Origin: Nocardia amamiensis NBRC 102102
GTDB lineage: Bacteria; Actinomycetota; Actinomycetes; Mycobacteriales; Mycobacteriaceae
Reading direction: 5' to 3'
DNA: 39,932 nt
NCBI RefSeq assembly: GCF_001612745.1
Contig: NZ_BDBA01000085.1
Span: forward strand, 1-39,932
Position 1 is the stretch's first letter. Each line of letters starts with the position of its first letter. Under the pieces are notes generated by a model. The model did not search any database, had not been told where the DNA came from, and saw only the letters and a program-made list of their open reading frames with translations. This document shows, in pieces, positions 23,077 through 31,090 of the stretch. Position numbers and translations under genes: made by a program.

Positions 23077-24069
23077 GCGGCGGTCCTTTCGATGTCCTCG
23101 CCGGTGATGGCTTCGACGAGTGCGCAGCCGATGACTTCGGATGCAGCGGGGGTTACGGCGTTTCCGTAGCCGCGGGCCTGGGTCCGCTTGTCGCCCAGTG
23201 CGCGGAAGGTGGCCGGGAACGCCATCCCGGCACGGATCTCGGTGGGTTCGAGCATCCGGAACGTGCACTCCGACAGCAGCCGCTCGCGGTCGGCGCCGAG
23301 CAGCCCGAACCGGTCGCGGGTGGTCAGGGTGCCCATCGGCTCCTCGACCGGGTGCGCGCGGCCGGTGCGGTAGTAGGGCACCAGCAGATGCCGCACACCC
23401 TCGGGCGGCTGCACCAGCCCGTGGTGGAACCCGGACGCGGCGAAGGTCGCCAAGGGTTCGGTGACCGCGCGGGCGGACTTCTTCGACCCGCCGCCGCGCA
23501 GCTCGGCGATGAACGGCGGGATCGCCACCGCCAGCTCGCGGCGGCAGGTCTGCGTCGGCAACGGCTGACCCGCACTGTTGGCGGTCAGGGCAGCGCGGCC
23601 GCTGGTCTGCACCACCAGCGGCGGCACCACCAGGCCGTCGGTCTCGCGGGTGGTACGCGCGGGCATCGGCGCACTCAGGCTGGTCGCCTCGGTGCGCCAG
23701 GTCCCGCCGGCCGGGGTGAGCATCGGTGCGCCCGCGAACTTTTCTAGGCCGATCCGGATCCGCTCCAGGGTGTTGTCGGCGAGGGGGTCGTCGCGGTCGG
23801 CGATCTTCGCCCCGGGCGGCAGCGTCCAGTCGATCGCCACCGCCGCCGGAGTCGTGATCGGCTCCACGAGCGCGAACCCGCACGCTTTCGACGGGCACCG
23901 GTAGACATACTGGCCAGACCGTACGCCGTAGCGGCCCATATCGACGCCAGGGCGTTTCCACACCTGCAAGGCGTCCACCACCCGCTCGCAACTCGCGCAC
24001 CAGGCTTTCGGCCGCAGCCACTTGTCCCAATCCGGCTGACGGCCCAGGCCTTTCCACCAGTAGACACAG
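23073..24069 (-). pseudogene. C-terminal part of an interrupted DNA cytosine methyltransferase
   Basis: This frame carries the back half of a C5 cytosine methyltransferase: a segment starting VYWWKGLGRQPDW with Cys pairs (CASC, CPSKAC), a target-recognition region (EEPMGTLTTRDRFGLL), and motif IX/X (LEPTEIRAGMAFPATF, ARGYGNAVTPAASEVI). Its front half lies at 28627-29204 in the same orientation. The two were one gene of roughly 525 residues, split by the Tn554-like element. The frame runs on into the element to an ATG at 24161, so a truncated hybrid protein could be made, but without catalytic motifs I-VIII it should be inactive. Confidence 0.85.
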
Positions 24070-24080
24070 TTATCTGGACA
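24070..24080 (+). repeat. Left inverted end of the Tn554-like element
   Basis: TTATCTGGACA, exact complement of 28616-28626. It abuts the C-terminal methyltransferase fragment. Confidence 0.75.
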
Positions 24081-24201
24081 ACCTGTCTCTTTTCGGCTTG
24101 TAGACGGTGGATTCGGCTGCGCCGAGTGTCCGGGTGGATCGATTACGGTCCGGCCATGCATGTGGAGCGAGTGATGAATCCGGGGCCCGGGTGAACCGGG
24201 G

Positions 24202-25290
24202 GTGCAGTTGGTCGACGGGCAGGGAGAGGTTGTCGAGGATGTTGCGATGTTTCTGCGGGCGTTGACGGTTCGGCGGTTCTCGCCGAATACGGTGCGGGCC
24301 TATGCCTATGACCTGCTGAAGTTGATGCAGTTCCTCGACGGGCAGGGCTTGACCGTGCAGGAGTTCACCCCGGCGCGGGCGGTCGATTTCCTGGTCACGT
24401 TGCGGCGCACGCCCTCGCGGGGACGGGCTCAACGCCTGGATTTGGCGGCCACGACCGTTGAGGGCCGGTTGCTGTCGGCGCGGACGTGCAACCGGATCCT
24501 GGCGGCGGTGTCGTCGTTCTACGAGTTCCTGATCACCTGCGAGCGTTACGACGGTCCGGAGAATCCGATCCTCATGCAGGTCGATACCGCCTCGGGCCGG
24601 GTCCAGGCCCGGTGGCGTCCGCCGTTGCTGACCTCGAAGCGGCAGATCCCGGTGCGGCGCACGCTGCGGGTCAAGACCGTCGAGTCGTTGCCGCGGCCGA
24701 TTCCGGATGAGGTCTACCGGGCACTGGTGGCGGTCATGCGGACCAAACGCGATCGGGCGTTGCTGGAGTTGATGCATGAAGGTGGCCTGCGCCCTGGTGA
24801 GACGCTGGGTTTGCGCCTGGAGGACATCTCGTATGGGCGCCGCCGGGTGACCGTCTGTTGCCGTGACGACCATCCGCGAGGAGTCCGGCAGAAGTCGCGG
24901 CGCGATCGGGTCGTGGATCTGCTGGAGGGTCGTGCACTGCCGGCGGTCAATGACTACGTGCTGCGCGAACGTCCGCTGGACACCGATGTTTCCTGGGTGT
25001 TCCTGGTCGGTGGTCGCGGCAAGCGGCGGCACGAACCGCTCGGCTACGACGGGCTGGTCCGGATGTTCGCTCGTGCTGCGGAACGAGCGGGAGTGCGTGA
25101 TGCCTGGCTGACGCCGCATGCCCTGCGCCACACGCATGCCACGCGCATGTTCGAGGGCGGCATGCGGGAGCTGACCTTGATGGCGCGGCTGGGGCACGCC
25201 AGCCCCGATTCGACCAAGGTCTATACCCGTGTCGGGGACCATGATGTCCTCGCCGATTATCGTCTCGCTCTGGAATCGGACCGACAGTGA
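24202..25290 (+). CDS. tnpA: TnpA-like tyrosine recombinase (362 aa)
   Basis: A phage-integrase-family enzyme that cuts and joins DNA through a tyrosine. An N-terminal SAM-like core-binding domain (about 12-120) precedes the catalytic domain with R197 (GLRPGE), H306-x2-R309 (TPHALRHTHATRM), H332 (LGHASPDST) and Y341. The full catalytic set is present. The start is GTG at 24202, 122 bases from the element's left end. Its stop overlaps tnpB by GTGA, so both are made together, as in Tn554. Confidence 0.9.
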   Translation: MQLVDGQGEVVEDVAMFLRALTVRRFSPNTVRAYAYDLLKLMQFLDGQGLTVQEFTPARAVDFLVTLRRTPSRGRAQRLDLAATTVEGRLLSARTCNRILAAVSSFYEFLITCERYDGPENPILMQVDTASGRVQARWRPPLLTSKRQIPVRRTLRVKTVESLPRPIPDEVYRALVAVMRTKRDRALLELMHEGGLRPGETLGLRLEDISYGRRRVTVCCRDDHPRGVRQKSRRDRVVDLLEGRALPAVNDYVLRERPLDTDVSWVFLVGGRGKRRHEPLGYDGLVRMFARAAERAGVRDAWLTPHALRHTHATRMFEGGMRELTLMARLGHASPDSTKVYTRVGDHDVLADYRLALESDRQ

Positions 25291-27353
25291 GCAATGTCGT
25301 TCGGCTGCCATCACCGACTCCCTGTCACGAAAGCCGTTCGGGACATTGCGATCCCGGCGAATACGAAGACTTCGTCGCCCGCAGCGGCTGGTCCGGTGAC
25401 CAGCGAGCTCGACAGCTGAACAGGCAACGCCGGTTCGCGGCCACCTACCCCGATCTCGACGAGTGGACGCAGTTTCCGCTGGCCACACGACTCGGTTGGC
25501 GCAACAACGAAACGCAGAGCCGCCGCATACGGGGAACCGCCGGGCGGGACGTGACCACTGACTGGATCAACCACAGTGCGCGTCCATACCTGATCTATCT
25601 GTCGCTGACCGGACGACTGCGCCTGGATTGGGGCTGGTTGCTGGGCATCGGAGTCCTCAAGCCCTGGACCATCGCCGAAGGTCTCGGCCTGCCGCTGCTG
25701 GCCCAGGCCGACGAGCTCGCGGCCCGGCATCGCGAACTGGGGCTGACGGAAAAGCGGTGTCGGCACCGGGTGCATTGGGGCATCTCCCGGCTGGTGTTGC
25801 ACCGTAGTGACCCGGACCTGTCCACCCTCACCGTTGCTGACATCGAAGATTTCCGTGAGGCGATCCGAGAGGCCGGCGCCATCCCCGGCATGGCCGAGAT
25901 CCTCGGCGACAAACTGGACGCGATCCCGATCAACTGGGGTCATCGCGCGTTCGCGACCGGGGTCGCGCTCTATCACGCGGGCGTGATCGACGCGCTTCCT
26001 CGGCGCCAGATATCCAAGCCGCGGCACCCGCTGAGCACACTGCCGCGCGTCGCGCCGATCATGGACCGCTATGTCGAGGAACGCTCGCTGGTGGATTCGC
26101 AGGCCTCCGTCGAGCAAGCACGACAAGCCCTGCGACGGCTGTCGGCTTGGCTGACCCAGGAACGACCGGAAGCGGTCAGCTTGGCCGAACTCACCCGCCC
26201 GGACCTGCTCGATTTCCTGAAGTGGGTGCAGCGTCAACGCAAGATCAAGCATCCGGACCAGGAACTGTCGGCCAGCTACCGGCACATGATCGCCCTGCAG
26301 GTCAACGCGTTCTTCCGCTACGGGTTCCACGCCGAATGGGATGACATGCCCTCCCGGCCGCCGATATCCACGCTGGACCTGCCTCGCCAGGTGACTCGGG
26401 TGCCGCGCTACATCCCCGACCACGAACTCGAACCGCTGATGGAACAGATCCGGTCCCTGGGATGTCCGTTGCAGCGCTGCGCGCTGCTCGTCGCCCGCTG
26501 GAGCGGCGCCCGGCGTTCCGAGATCCGCAAGCTGCATCTGGACTGCCTCGACACCTACCCCGACGGCACCGCACGAATTCGCCTGGCAGCGGGCAAATCC
26601 CGCAAGGAACGCAGTGTCCCGATCCACTCGGAAGCAGCGACCGCGATCGAGGAGGTGATCGCGATCCGTCGTGGTCACGACGACCGCGGAATCTTCGATC
26701 CGGACCTCGGCCGCTCTGTTCGCAGGCTCTTCCTGCACAACGGCCGCCTCGCCAGCCCGGACTACCTGTTCACCTTTCCGCTGCAACGTGTCTGCACCGA
26801 GGTCGGCTTGCTCACCGATGACGGTAGGGCCGCGGTCCACGCCCACCGCTTCCGGCACACACTCGGCACCGAACTGGCCGGCAAGGGCGCCAAGACCCTG
26901 ACCATCATGAAGATCCTCGGCCACGCGAGTGCCGGCATGTCGATGACCTACGCGCACATCTCCGACCCGGTCGTCCTCGCCGACTACCAGGCCGTTCTCC
27001 AACCCGGAGCGATCCTCGCCGGACCTCAAGCCGACATCATCCGCGCCGGGCGTCTCGACCAGGAATCCCTGGACTGGCTCAAAACCAACTTCTACAAGAC
27101 CGAACTCGAACTCGGCCACTGCCTGCGCCTGCCGCAGGAAGGCCCCTGCGAGTGCGACCTCTACCTGAACTGCTCGAAGTTCGTCACCACGCCCGAATAC
27201 GCCGATCGGCTCCGTGACCGTTTGACCACCGAGGAACAGCTGATCGCCGACGCCCGAGAACGGGGCTGGCCCCGCGAGATCGAACGGCACAGCTGCACCG
27301 CCGACCGGATCCGCATCCTGCTCAGCGAGCTCGACCAGGCCACCCCGACCTAA
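25287..27353 (+). CDS. tnpB: TnpB-like large tyrosine recombinase (688 aa)
   Basis: A long tyrosine recombinase with a 250-residue N-terminal region of unknown role, a core-binding domain (about 260-365), and a catalytic domain with Arg409/410 (WSGARRSEIR), H520-x2-R523 (HAHRFRHTLG), H546 (ILGHASAGMS) and Y555. The C-terminal 130 residues include a Cys cluster (CECDLYLNCSKFV) seen in Tn554-type TnpB relatives. Both recombinases are needed for Tn554 movement. The antisense strand has a very long open frame here, which is a GC-bias shadow. Confidence 0.9.
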   Translation: MSNVVRLPSPTPCHESRSGHCDPGEYEDFVARSGWSGDQRARQLNRQRRFAATYPDLDEWTQFPLATRLGWRNNETQSRRIRGTAGRDVTTDWINHSARPYLIYLSLTGRLRLDWGWLLGIGVLKPWTIAEGLGLPLLAQADELAARHRELGLTEKRCRHRVHWGISRLVLHRSDPDLSTLTVADIEDFREAIREAGAIPGMAEILGDKLDAIPINWGHRAFATGVALYHAGVIDALPRRQISKPRHPLSTLPRVAPIMDRYVEERSLVDSQASVEQARQALRRLSAWLTQERPEAVSLAELTRPDLLDFLKWVQRQRKIKHPDQELSASYRHMIALQVNAFFRYGFHAEWDDMPSRPPISTLDLPRQVTRVPRYIPDHELEPLMEQIRSLGCPLQRCALLVARWSGARRSEIRKLHLDCLDTYPDGTARIRLAAGKSRKERSVPIHSEAATAIEEVIAIRRGHDDRGIFDPDLGRSVRRLFLHNGRLASPDYLFTFPLQRVCTEVGLLTDDGRAAVHAHRFRHTLGTELAGKGAKTLTIMKILGHASAGMSMTYAHISDPVVLADYQAVLQPGAILAGPQADIIRAGRLDQESLDWLKTNFYKTELELGHCLRLPQEGPCECDLYLNCSKFVTTPEYADRLRDRLTTEEQLIADARERGWPREIERHSCTADRIRILLSELDQATPT

Positions 27354-27362
27354 CATCGGGCT

Positions 27363-27662
27363 ATGCCAGAGAACAATGGGAACAACACCTGGAGCGAGGA
27401 GGAGTACCTCGAGTGCCTGCACGGGGAACGGCGACGCTTCTCGTGGGTCATGCAGCGCTATGGCGGACTCTCGCCGACTCGAGCCGAGGCGGCCGCTGTC
27501 GAGCGGTATCCATACGAGGAGGCAAGCGAAGAACCGCACCGTGGATTGATCTTCCACGACGAGGCTTGGCGTTGGGCGATGCTCAAGATCCACGGCGAGC
27601 GCTGGTGGATCGATCACCCAGAGCTGAGCAGTCCGCCGGACGAGTACGAAGCCCTCGAATGA
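27363..27662 (+). CDS. Hypothetical protein in the Tn554-like element (99 aa)
   Basis: It starts 10 bases after tnpB, the position of tnpC in Tn554, but I see no clear tnpC similarity. The sequence is acidic and aromatic-rich (EEEYLECLHGERRRFSWVMQRYGG, then RGLIFHDEAWRWAMLKIHGERWW). Several Trp residues in helices suggest a compact single domain. Transcribed with the recombinases; it may be an accessory factor or cargo. Confidence 0.65.
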   Translation: MPENNGNNTWSEEEYLECLHGERRRFSWVMQRYGGLSPTRAEAAAVERYPYEEASEEPHRGLIFHDEAWRWAMLKIHGERWWIDHPELSSPPDEYEALE

Positions 27663-27821
27663 ACTGGCATCCGTGGCTGCCTCAAGCCATCTCTGCTGAG
27701 TGCGCTCCCTCTGCAGGTCACCGTCTCCGACACCTACGACGACGCCGGCTTCACCGCCAACCGACTGCGCACGCTCCTGGAAGAACTCAGAGAACCGGAA
27801 GACGCACCCGCTGACGAGTGA
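27663..27821 (+). pseudogene. Remnant of a gene (C-terminal 50 codons)
   Basis: Directly after the previous stop the same frame stays open to TGA at 27819 and from about 27711 shows strong coding bias (LQVTVSDTYDDAGFTANRL then RTLLEELREPEDAPADE). No ATG, GTG or TTG is available in it. It reads like the tail of a lost gene whose front was deleted. Confidence 0.45.
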
Positions 27822-27860
27822 TCGCCGTGTCGGCGCTGGCCGACGCGCTACGGTTCCACC

Positions 27861-28472
27861 GTGATCAATGAGGCAGGTCTCCGGTTGGGAACAAAGGCCG
27901 CGCGGCGGCTGGCGCAGCTGGGCTGCTGCCAGATCGAGCAAGGGTTGACTGATGCGGAGTTCGACCGCATCGAGTACGAATACCAATTCGAGTTCGCCGA
28001 CGACCACCGAGCATTCCTTGCGGCCGGACTGCCAGTACATGAACCACGGGAGGAGGAACCGGGCACCAGCTACGCGTGGGAAAGACCTTGGCCAGACTGG
28101 CGCAACGGCGATCCCGACGAACTCCGTCGGCAGCTCAACTGGCCGATCGATTTCCTGCTCGAGGACGTTCAACACGGGCACTGGCCACCGGCCTGGGGCG
28201 AGCGGCCGGACAGCAACCAGGGAGCCGTCGACAAGGCACGGGCGCAACTGGCCGATGTGCCCACCATGGTCCCGGTCTATGCGCACAGATTTCTGCCCGC
28301 AGGTCGCGCCACCTTCGGCCACCCGGTCCTGTCGATGCGAGGTCGGGACATCATCTACTACGGCGCCGACCTGCTCGACTACATCAACCAGGAGTTCGAG
28401 GAACCCCGGCCCGAGCACCCCGAAGACTGGTCGCCCCAAGCCACCGTGCCGTTCTGGCGCGACTACCTCTGA
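27861..28472 (+). CDS. SUKH/SMI1-KNR4-type immunity-like protein (203 aa)
   Basis: The pattern LTDAEFDRIEYEYQFEFADDHRAFLAAGLPV, then WPDWRNGDPDELRRQLNWPIDFLLEDV, HWPPAWGERP and VPVYAHRFLPAGRATFGHPVLSMRGRDIIYYG-DLLDYI is the actinobacterial SMI1/KNR4 (SUKH) type. SUKH proteins commonly neutralise polymorphic toxins. No matching toxin is next to it; it may be an orphan immunity gene carried as cargo. TACGGT (27849-27854) before the GTG suggests a leaderless transcript. Confidence 0.75.
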   Translation: MINEAGLRLGTKAARRLAQLGCCQIEQGLTDAEFDRIEYEYQFEFADDHRAFLAAGLPVHEPREEEPGTSYAWERPWPDWRNGDPDELRRQLNWPIDFLLEDVQHGHWPPAWGERPDSNQGAVDKARAQLADVPTMVPVYAHRFLPAGRATFGHPVLSMRGRDIIYYGADLLDYINQEFEEPRPEHPEDWSPQATVPFWRDYL

Positions 28473-28493
28473 AGCGCAGGCCGTGATGTCGTA

Positions 28494-28520
28494 TGCCTCG
28501 CCACCTGGGAAGGCGAGGCA
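28494..28520 (+). terminator. Terminator hairpin after the SUKH gene
   Basis: TGCCTCGCC (28494-28502) pairs exactly with GGCGAGGCA (28512-28520) around a 9-base loop, 22 bases past the stop. Confidence 0.65.
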
Positions 28521-28615
28521 GCGTTCCGTGCCGTGGGTCGCCACAACGACACGCCCGGGATGCAACCAGCACGGACCTTTTTCGAGCTCCCGAACGAGCC
28601 CGACCAGGCCAAGAG

Positions 28616-28626
28616 TGTCCAGATAA
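28616..28626 (-). repeat. Right inverted end of the Tn554-like element
   Basis: TGTCCAGATAA, the exact complement of 24070-24080. It abuts the N-terminal methyltransferase fragment, where the target also contains TATCTGG. Confidence 0.75.
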
Positions 28627-29204
28627 GCCAGATACAGCCGGTCGCGGGACTGCGGGACCGGCAGGCACCGCCGTGGCAGGACGTGCGCGGAGTTCAGAGC
28701 GATGAGCCGGGTTTCGTAGCCGATCTCCTCGATCTCCCCGACCCAGCGTCGCCAGTCGTCCCAGCGTCGGCACTGGATGACGTTCTCCATCGCCCCGGCC
28801 AACACCGGTTTGCCGCGGGCGGCCATCGACCGCAGATAGCGCGGGATCTGCTCTACCAGTGCCCGCGACCGCGCCGCCGCCGGGTCCTCCACTACGCCGA
28901 GTTCCTCGTCGAACATCGTGTACTGGTTGGACTGGTCGAAGTAGCGTTTGACGCCAGCGGCGTCGGTCCAGGCCGGGCACGCCGGGCTTGCCCAGAACAA
29001 CTCGGTCGAGGGCAGATCCTCCAGCACGATGTCCTTCACATCCCCAGGCGGCAGATGCTCCGCGTCCGGGAAATTCAGCTCGTGCACCGCGACCGCGACC
29101 GGGTTGTGGTTCGCCGCCAGGCGCAGCTCGATCCCGGGCACCTGCTCCCAGCCCAGCGAGTCCCCGCCCCACCCGGCGAAATACACCGTCGATGCCAGGC
29201 TCAT
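28627..29204 (-). pseudogene. N-terminal part of an interrupted DNA cytosine methyltransferase
   Basis: From the ATG at 29204 the frame carries the front half of a C5 cytosine methyltransferase: motif I (VYFAGWGGDSLGW, SAM binding), motif IV with the catalytic Cys (ASPACPAWTDA), motif VI (AMENVIQC) and motif VIII (QSRDRLYLAY). It breaks exactly at the element boundary, and motifs IX/X are at 23073-24069. The frame does not stop there but runs thousands of bases into the antisense of the recombinases, so any product would be a long non-functional fusion. The ATG overlaps the upstream stop by one base (TGATG). Confidence 0.88.
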
Positions 29205-30010
29205 CACGCACCCGCCGGGATGCGCTCGATCCAACGGTCGATCAGCCGCGCCAGCGCCGGAAGCCAACGGCCCGCGAAGATCTCCGGGTCGGTGACGCGG
29301 GCTGCGACCAGCACACGAGACTCGGCCCAGGACAACGCGACACCAGCGTCGACGAGTTCGGCCAGTGGTGTGGTCATGTCGGGCTGGGTGTAGGCGCCGC
29401 CGGGGCCGACCAGCTCACCCAGGTACACCAACGGCCCCTGAACACCGTGACGGACGGCGGCGTCCCCGTCGCGGCGGCGGCGCTCGATCGAAGCCATGGC
29501 GGCGGTGTCGGTGGGATCGATGCCGTAGGAGATCAGGTGCTCCCGCAGCATCTGTACCGCGCGGGCGCGCCGCTGCTCGGCGGCCTCACCGACAGTGCGC
29601 AGCAGCCATTCCCCGATGACCGGGTGCGGCTGGTCGAGCTGCCGCCGCAGCGCGGCCGCCCGAACCTGCGCCCGGGCGCAGGAGTCGGTGTAGGTGCTGC
29701 CGTAGGCGACCCGCTGCGGGTCGGGTGCATCACCAGCCAACTCGGCGCGCACCGCCGACAGCTCGGCGGTGTAGATCCGCGCGGCCTGCTCAGCCTCGCT
29801 CGGCAGCAAGGCCTCGGCGTAGGACCCTAGCGCCGCCGCCCGCTCGTGCTGCCCGAAGGTCTTGGCGCGCACGGCCTCCACCGCGACGGCGAGGAGCAGC
29901 GAGATATCGGCGTGGCACTCCCGCAAGGTGTGATCAGCCACCTCGGGGGCGTGCGCACCGACGGCGTAGAAGCCGGGGTCTGTGGTCGCGAAAGCGAGAA
30001 CGGAAGTCAT
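29204..30010 (-). CDS. Hypothetical protein, first gene of the methyltransferase operon (268 aa)
   Basis: The start at 30010 has a GGAGC ribosome binding site and a complete promoter upstream. The product is mostly helical, with an Ala/Glu-rich middle (about 45-130) that may form a coiled coil and a C-terminal amphipathic helix (LPALARLIDRWIERI). No known motif is seen. It is followed by the methyltransferase with a one-base overlap, so it probably belongs to the same function, perhaps protecting or regulating modification. Longer frames upstream of 30010 overlap the promoter and are rejected. Confidence 0.75.
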   Translation of the reverse strand: MTSVLAFATTDPGFYAVGAHAPEVADHTLRECHADISLLLAVAVEAVRAKTFGQHERAAALGSYAEALLPSEAEQAARIYTAELSAVRAELAGDAPDPQRVAYGSTYTDSCARAQVRAAALRRQLDQPHPVIGEWLLRTVGEAAEQRRARAVQMLREHLISYGIDPTDTAAMASIERRRRDGDAAVRHGVQGPLVYLGELVGPGGAYTQPDMTTPLAELVDAGVALSWAESRVLVAARVTDPEIFAGRWLPALARLIDRWIERIPAGA

Positions 30011-30073
30011 GGAAGCAGCTCCAGGTGAGGACTCGACAAACCAGAATGTGAATGATGATCGCGAACAAAGATT

Positions 30074-30130
30074 GCGACCACTGTTCACGTTAGATAGCGT
30101 CCCAGGGCATGTCAACACTGGTCGCGACCA
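30074..30130. promoter_or_regulatory. Operator-like repeats in a divergent promoter region
   Basis: GCGACCACTGTT (30074-30085) is inverted relative to AACACTGGTCGC (30114-30125) with 11 of 12 matches, and TGGTCGCGACCA (30119-30130) is a perfect palindrome. These flank the minus-strand promoter. Confidence 0.6.
30087..30115 (-). promoter_or_regulatory. Promoter of the methyltransferase operon
   Basis: On the minus strand TTGACA (30115-30110), exactly 17 bases, then TAACGT (30092-30087): a near-consensus primary sigma promoter with a leader of about 70 bases. Confidence 0.8.
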
Positions 30131-30147
30131 CCGGTAACGCCAGCGGC

Positions 30148-30153
30148 TATAGT
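30148..30153 (+). promoter_or_regulatory. -10 box of a leaderless promoter
   Basis: TATAGT ends 6 bases before the ATG at 30160. The -35 zone falls in the palindrome at 30119-30130, so the two divergent promoters could share one repressor. Confidence 0.65.
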
Positions 30154-30159
30154 GCGGGT

Positions 30160-30381
30160 ATGAGCGAAGACGACCGCGGTCGCCGGATCGAGAAAGCCCG
30201 CGCGGCCTACGACAAGGCCTCCGACGTCTACGAATCCGCCCGCAAGGCGCTGTTCGACGAGATCCTGACCGGGCTCAAGGAAGGCATGGGGCCCAGCGCA
30301 GCCTCACGGCATTCGGGATTCACCCGCGAATACGTCGCGCGCATCCGCGACGGGAAGGTCAAAGGCATCAAAGACGCCTGA
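30160..30381 (+). CDS. Small helix-turn-helix protein (73 aa)
   Basis: The first 45 residues form a charged helix (RRIEKARAAYDKASDVYESARKALFDEI), followed by a helix-turn-helix-like GPSAASRHSGFTREYVARIRDGK. Small proteins of this type are frequent on actinobacterial plasmids and may bind DNA. It is divergent to the methyltransferase operon and its promoter overlaps the operator-like repeats, so it is the natural candidate for the repressor of both. That link is an inference. Confidence 0.7.
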   Translation: MSEDDRGRRIEKARAAYDKASDVYESARKALFDEILTGLKEGMGPSAASRHSGFTREYVARIRDGKVKGIKDA

Positions 30382-30403
30382 ATACTCAGGTCGGCGCCGC
30401 CGG

Positions 30404-30649
30404 TCAGATCAGGATGATCAGCGCGACGAACACCAGCAGCAGCAGCGGCACTTTCCACAACCAGCTGGCGGGAATGATCCCCGGCTCAGCCGACCCGAGA
30501 ACGCCGTCGCGATCCAACTGGCGCAGCCGCTGAAAGGCGTGCCCCTCCTCTTCTGTGGTCAGCATCGGCTGTGCAGGTAGGCGCGGGCACGTCGGGGTGT
30601 AGTGCCATTCGTCGTGGCACCACCAATTCGTGCACGTGTACTGAAGCAT
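30404..30649 (-). CDS. Small tail-anchored membrane protein with Cys/His motif (81 aa)
   Basis: From the ATG at 30649 the N-terminus MLQYTCTNWWCHDEWHYTPTC holds three Cys and two His and may bind a metal. After a charged middle comes a C-terminal hydrophobic helix (LWKVPLLLLVFVALIILI), so the protein is probably anchored by its tail with the rest in the cytoplasm. AAGGGGG upstream is a fair ribosome binding site. No family is recognised. Confidence 0.65.
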   Translation of the reverse strand: MLQYTCTNWWCHDEWHYTPTCPRLPAQPMLTTEEEGHAFQRLRQLDRDGVLGSAEPGIIPASWLWKVPLLLLVFVALIILI

Positions 30650-31074
30650 CGGCGTGTGAGCCCCCTTCACCAACCGGCATGGCGCCGGGCGCTGATCGGT
30701 GTGTGGCGAGCGTATCGGCTCCGCCCGTACCGGGTCGCGCGGGCACGAGCGAGTCGGCCCGGACACCGAAAGAGATCGACTGGGACTCTCCTCGAGCACG
30801 GACTCGACGATCGCGTGGCCTTTCATCGCCGAGCTCGCAACACCGAATGCGGAAGGGATCACACAACCCCCCCCCCAGTTCATCCGATCTCACAAAAACC
30901 CGAAACCCCAACTCACACTTAGCGTGCACCCTCACCGCTTCCCAACTACCCTTCAAACACCCCTCTCAGCTAAACTCGAAACCACCATCTACCAGCGCAA
31001 ATAGACAGATTCCGTCACACCTCATGCTCCCTGGTCACGAAATCATCACGAACACTTGATGGTTCGGCCGCGCG
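30650..31074. other. Non-coding leader of the MobF gene with extreme C over G skew
   Basis: No gene is supported in this 425-base stretch. From about 30861 the plus strand becomes C- and A-rich and G-poor: in 30901-31020 I count 51 C against 12 G. A run of ten C lies at 30868-30877. Its position directly upstream of a MobF relaxase is where such elements keep oriT, so a transfer origin or a rut-type RNA leader is possible. Confidence 0.5.
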
Positions 31075-31080
31075 TACGGT
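31075..31080 (+). promoter_or_regulatory. -10 box of the relaxase gene
   Basis: TACGGT fits TANNNT and ends 7 bases before a GTG (31088) and 10 before the ATG (31091), pointing to a leaderless or nearly leaderless transcript. Confidence 0.5.
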
Positions 31081-31090
31081 GAATTGTGTG

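Larger units (their letters stand above)
24070..28626 (+). mobile_element. Tn554-like tyrosine-recombinase element, 4557 bp
   Basis: The element splits a methyltransferase gene. Its ends carry an exact 11-bp inverted repeat, TTATCTGGACA at 24070-24080 and TGTCCAGATAA at 28616-28626. Two overlapping tyrosine-recombinase genes (362 and 688 aa) match the sizes and order of tnpA and tnpB of Tn554 (361 and 630 aa as I recall). Cargo includes two hypothetical frames and a SUKH-type gene. Tn554 itself is not known for terminal inverted repeats, so this may be a distinct branch. No target duplication is apparent; the exact boundary could shift by a few bases. Confidence 0.8.

Noticed and set aside
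25311..28615. Minus-strand open frame continuing the methyltransferase for more than 1000 codons
   Set aside because: It is the antisense of two well-supported tyrosine recombinases and cargo genes. Only 28627-29204 has methyltransferase motifs.
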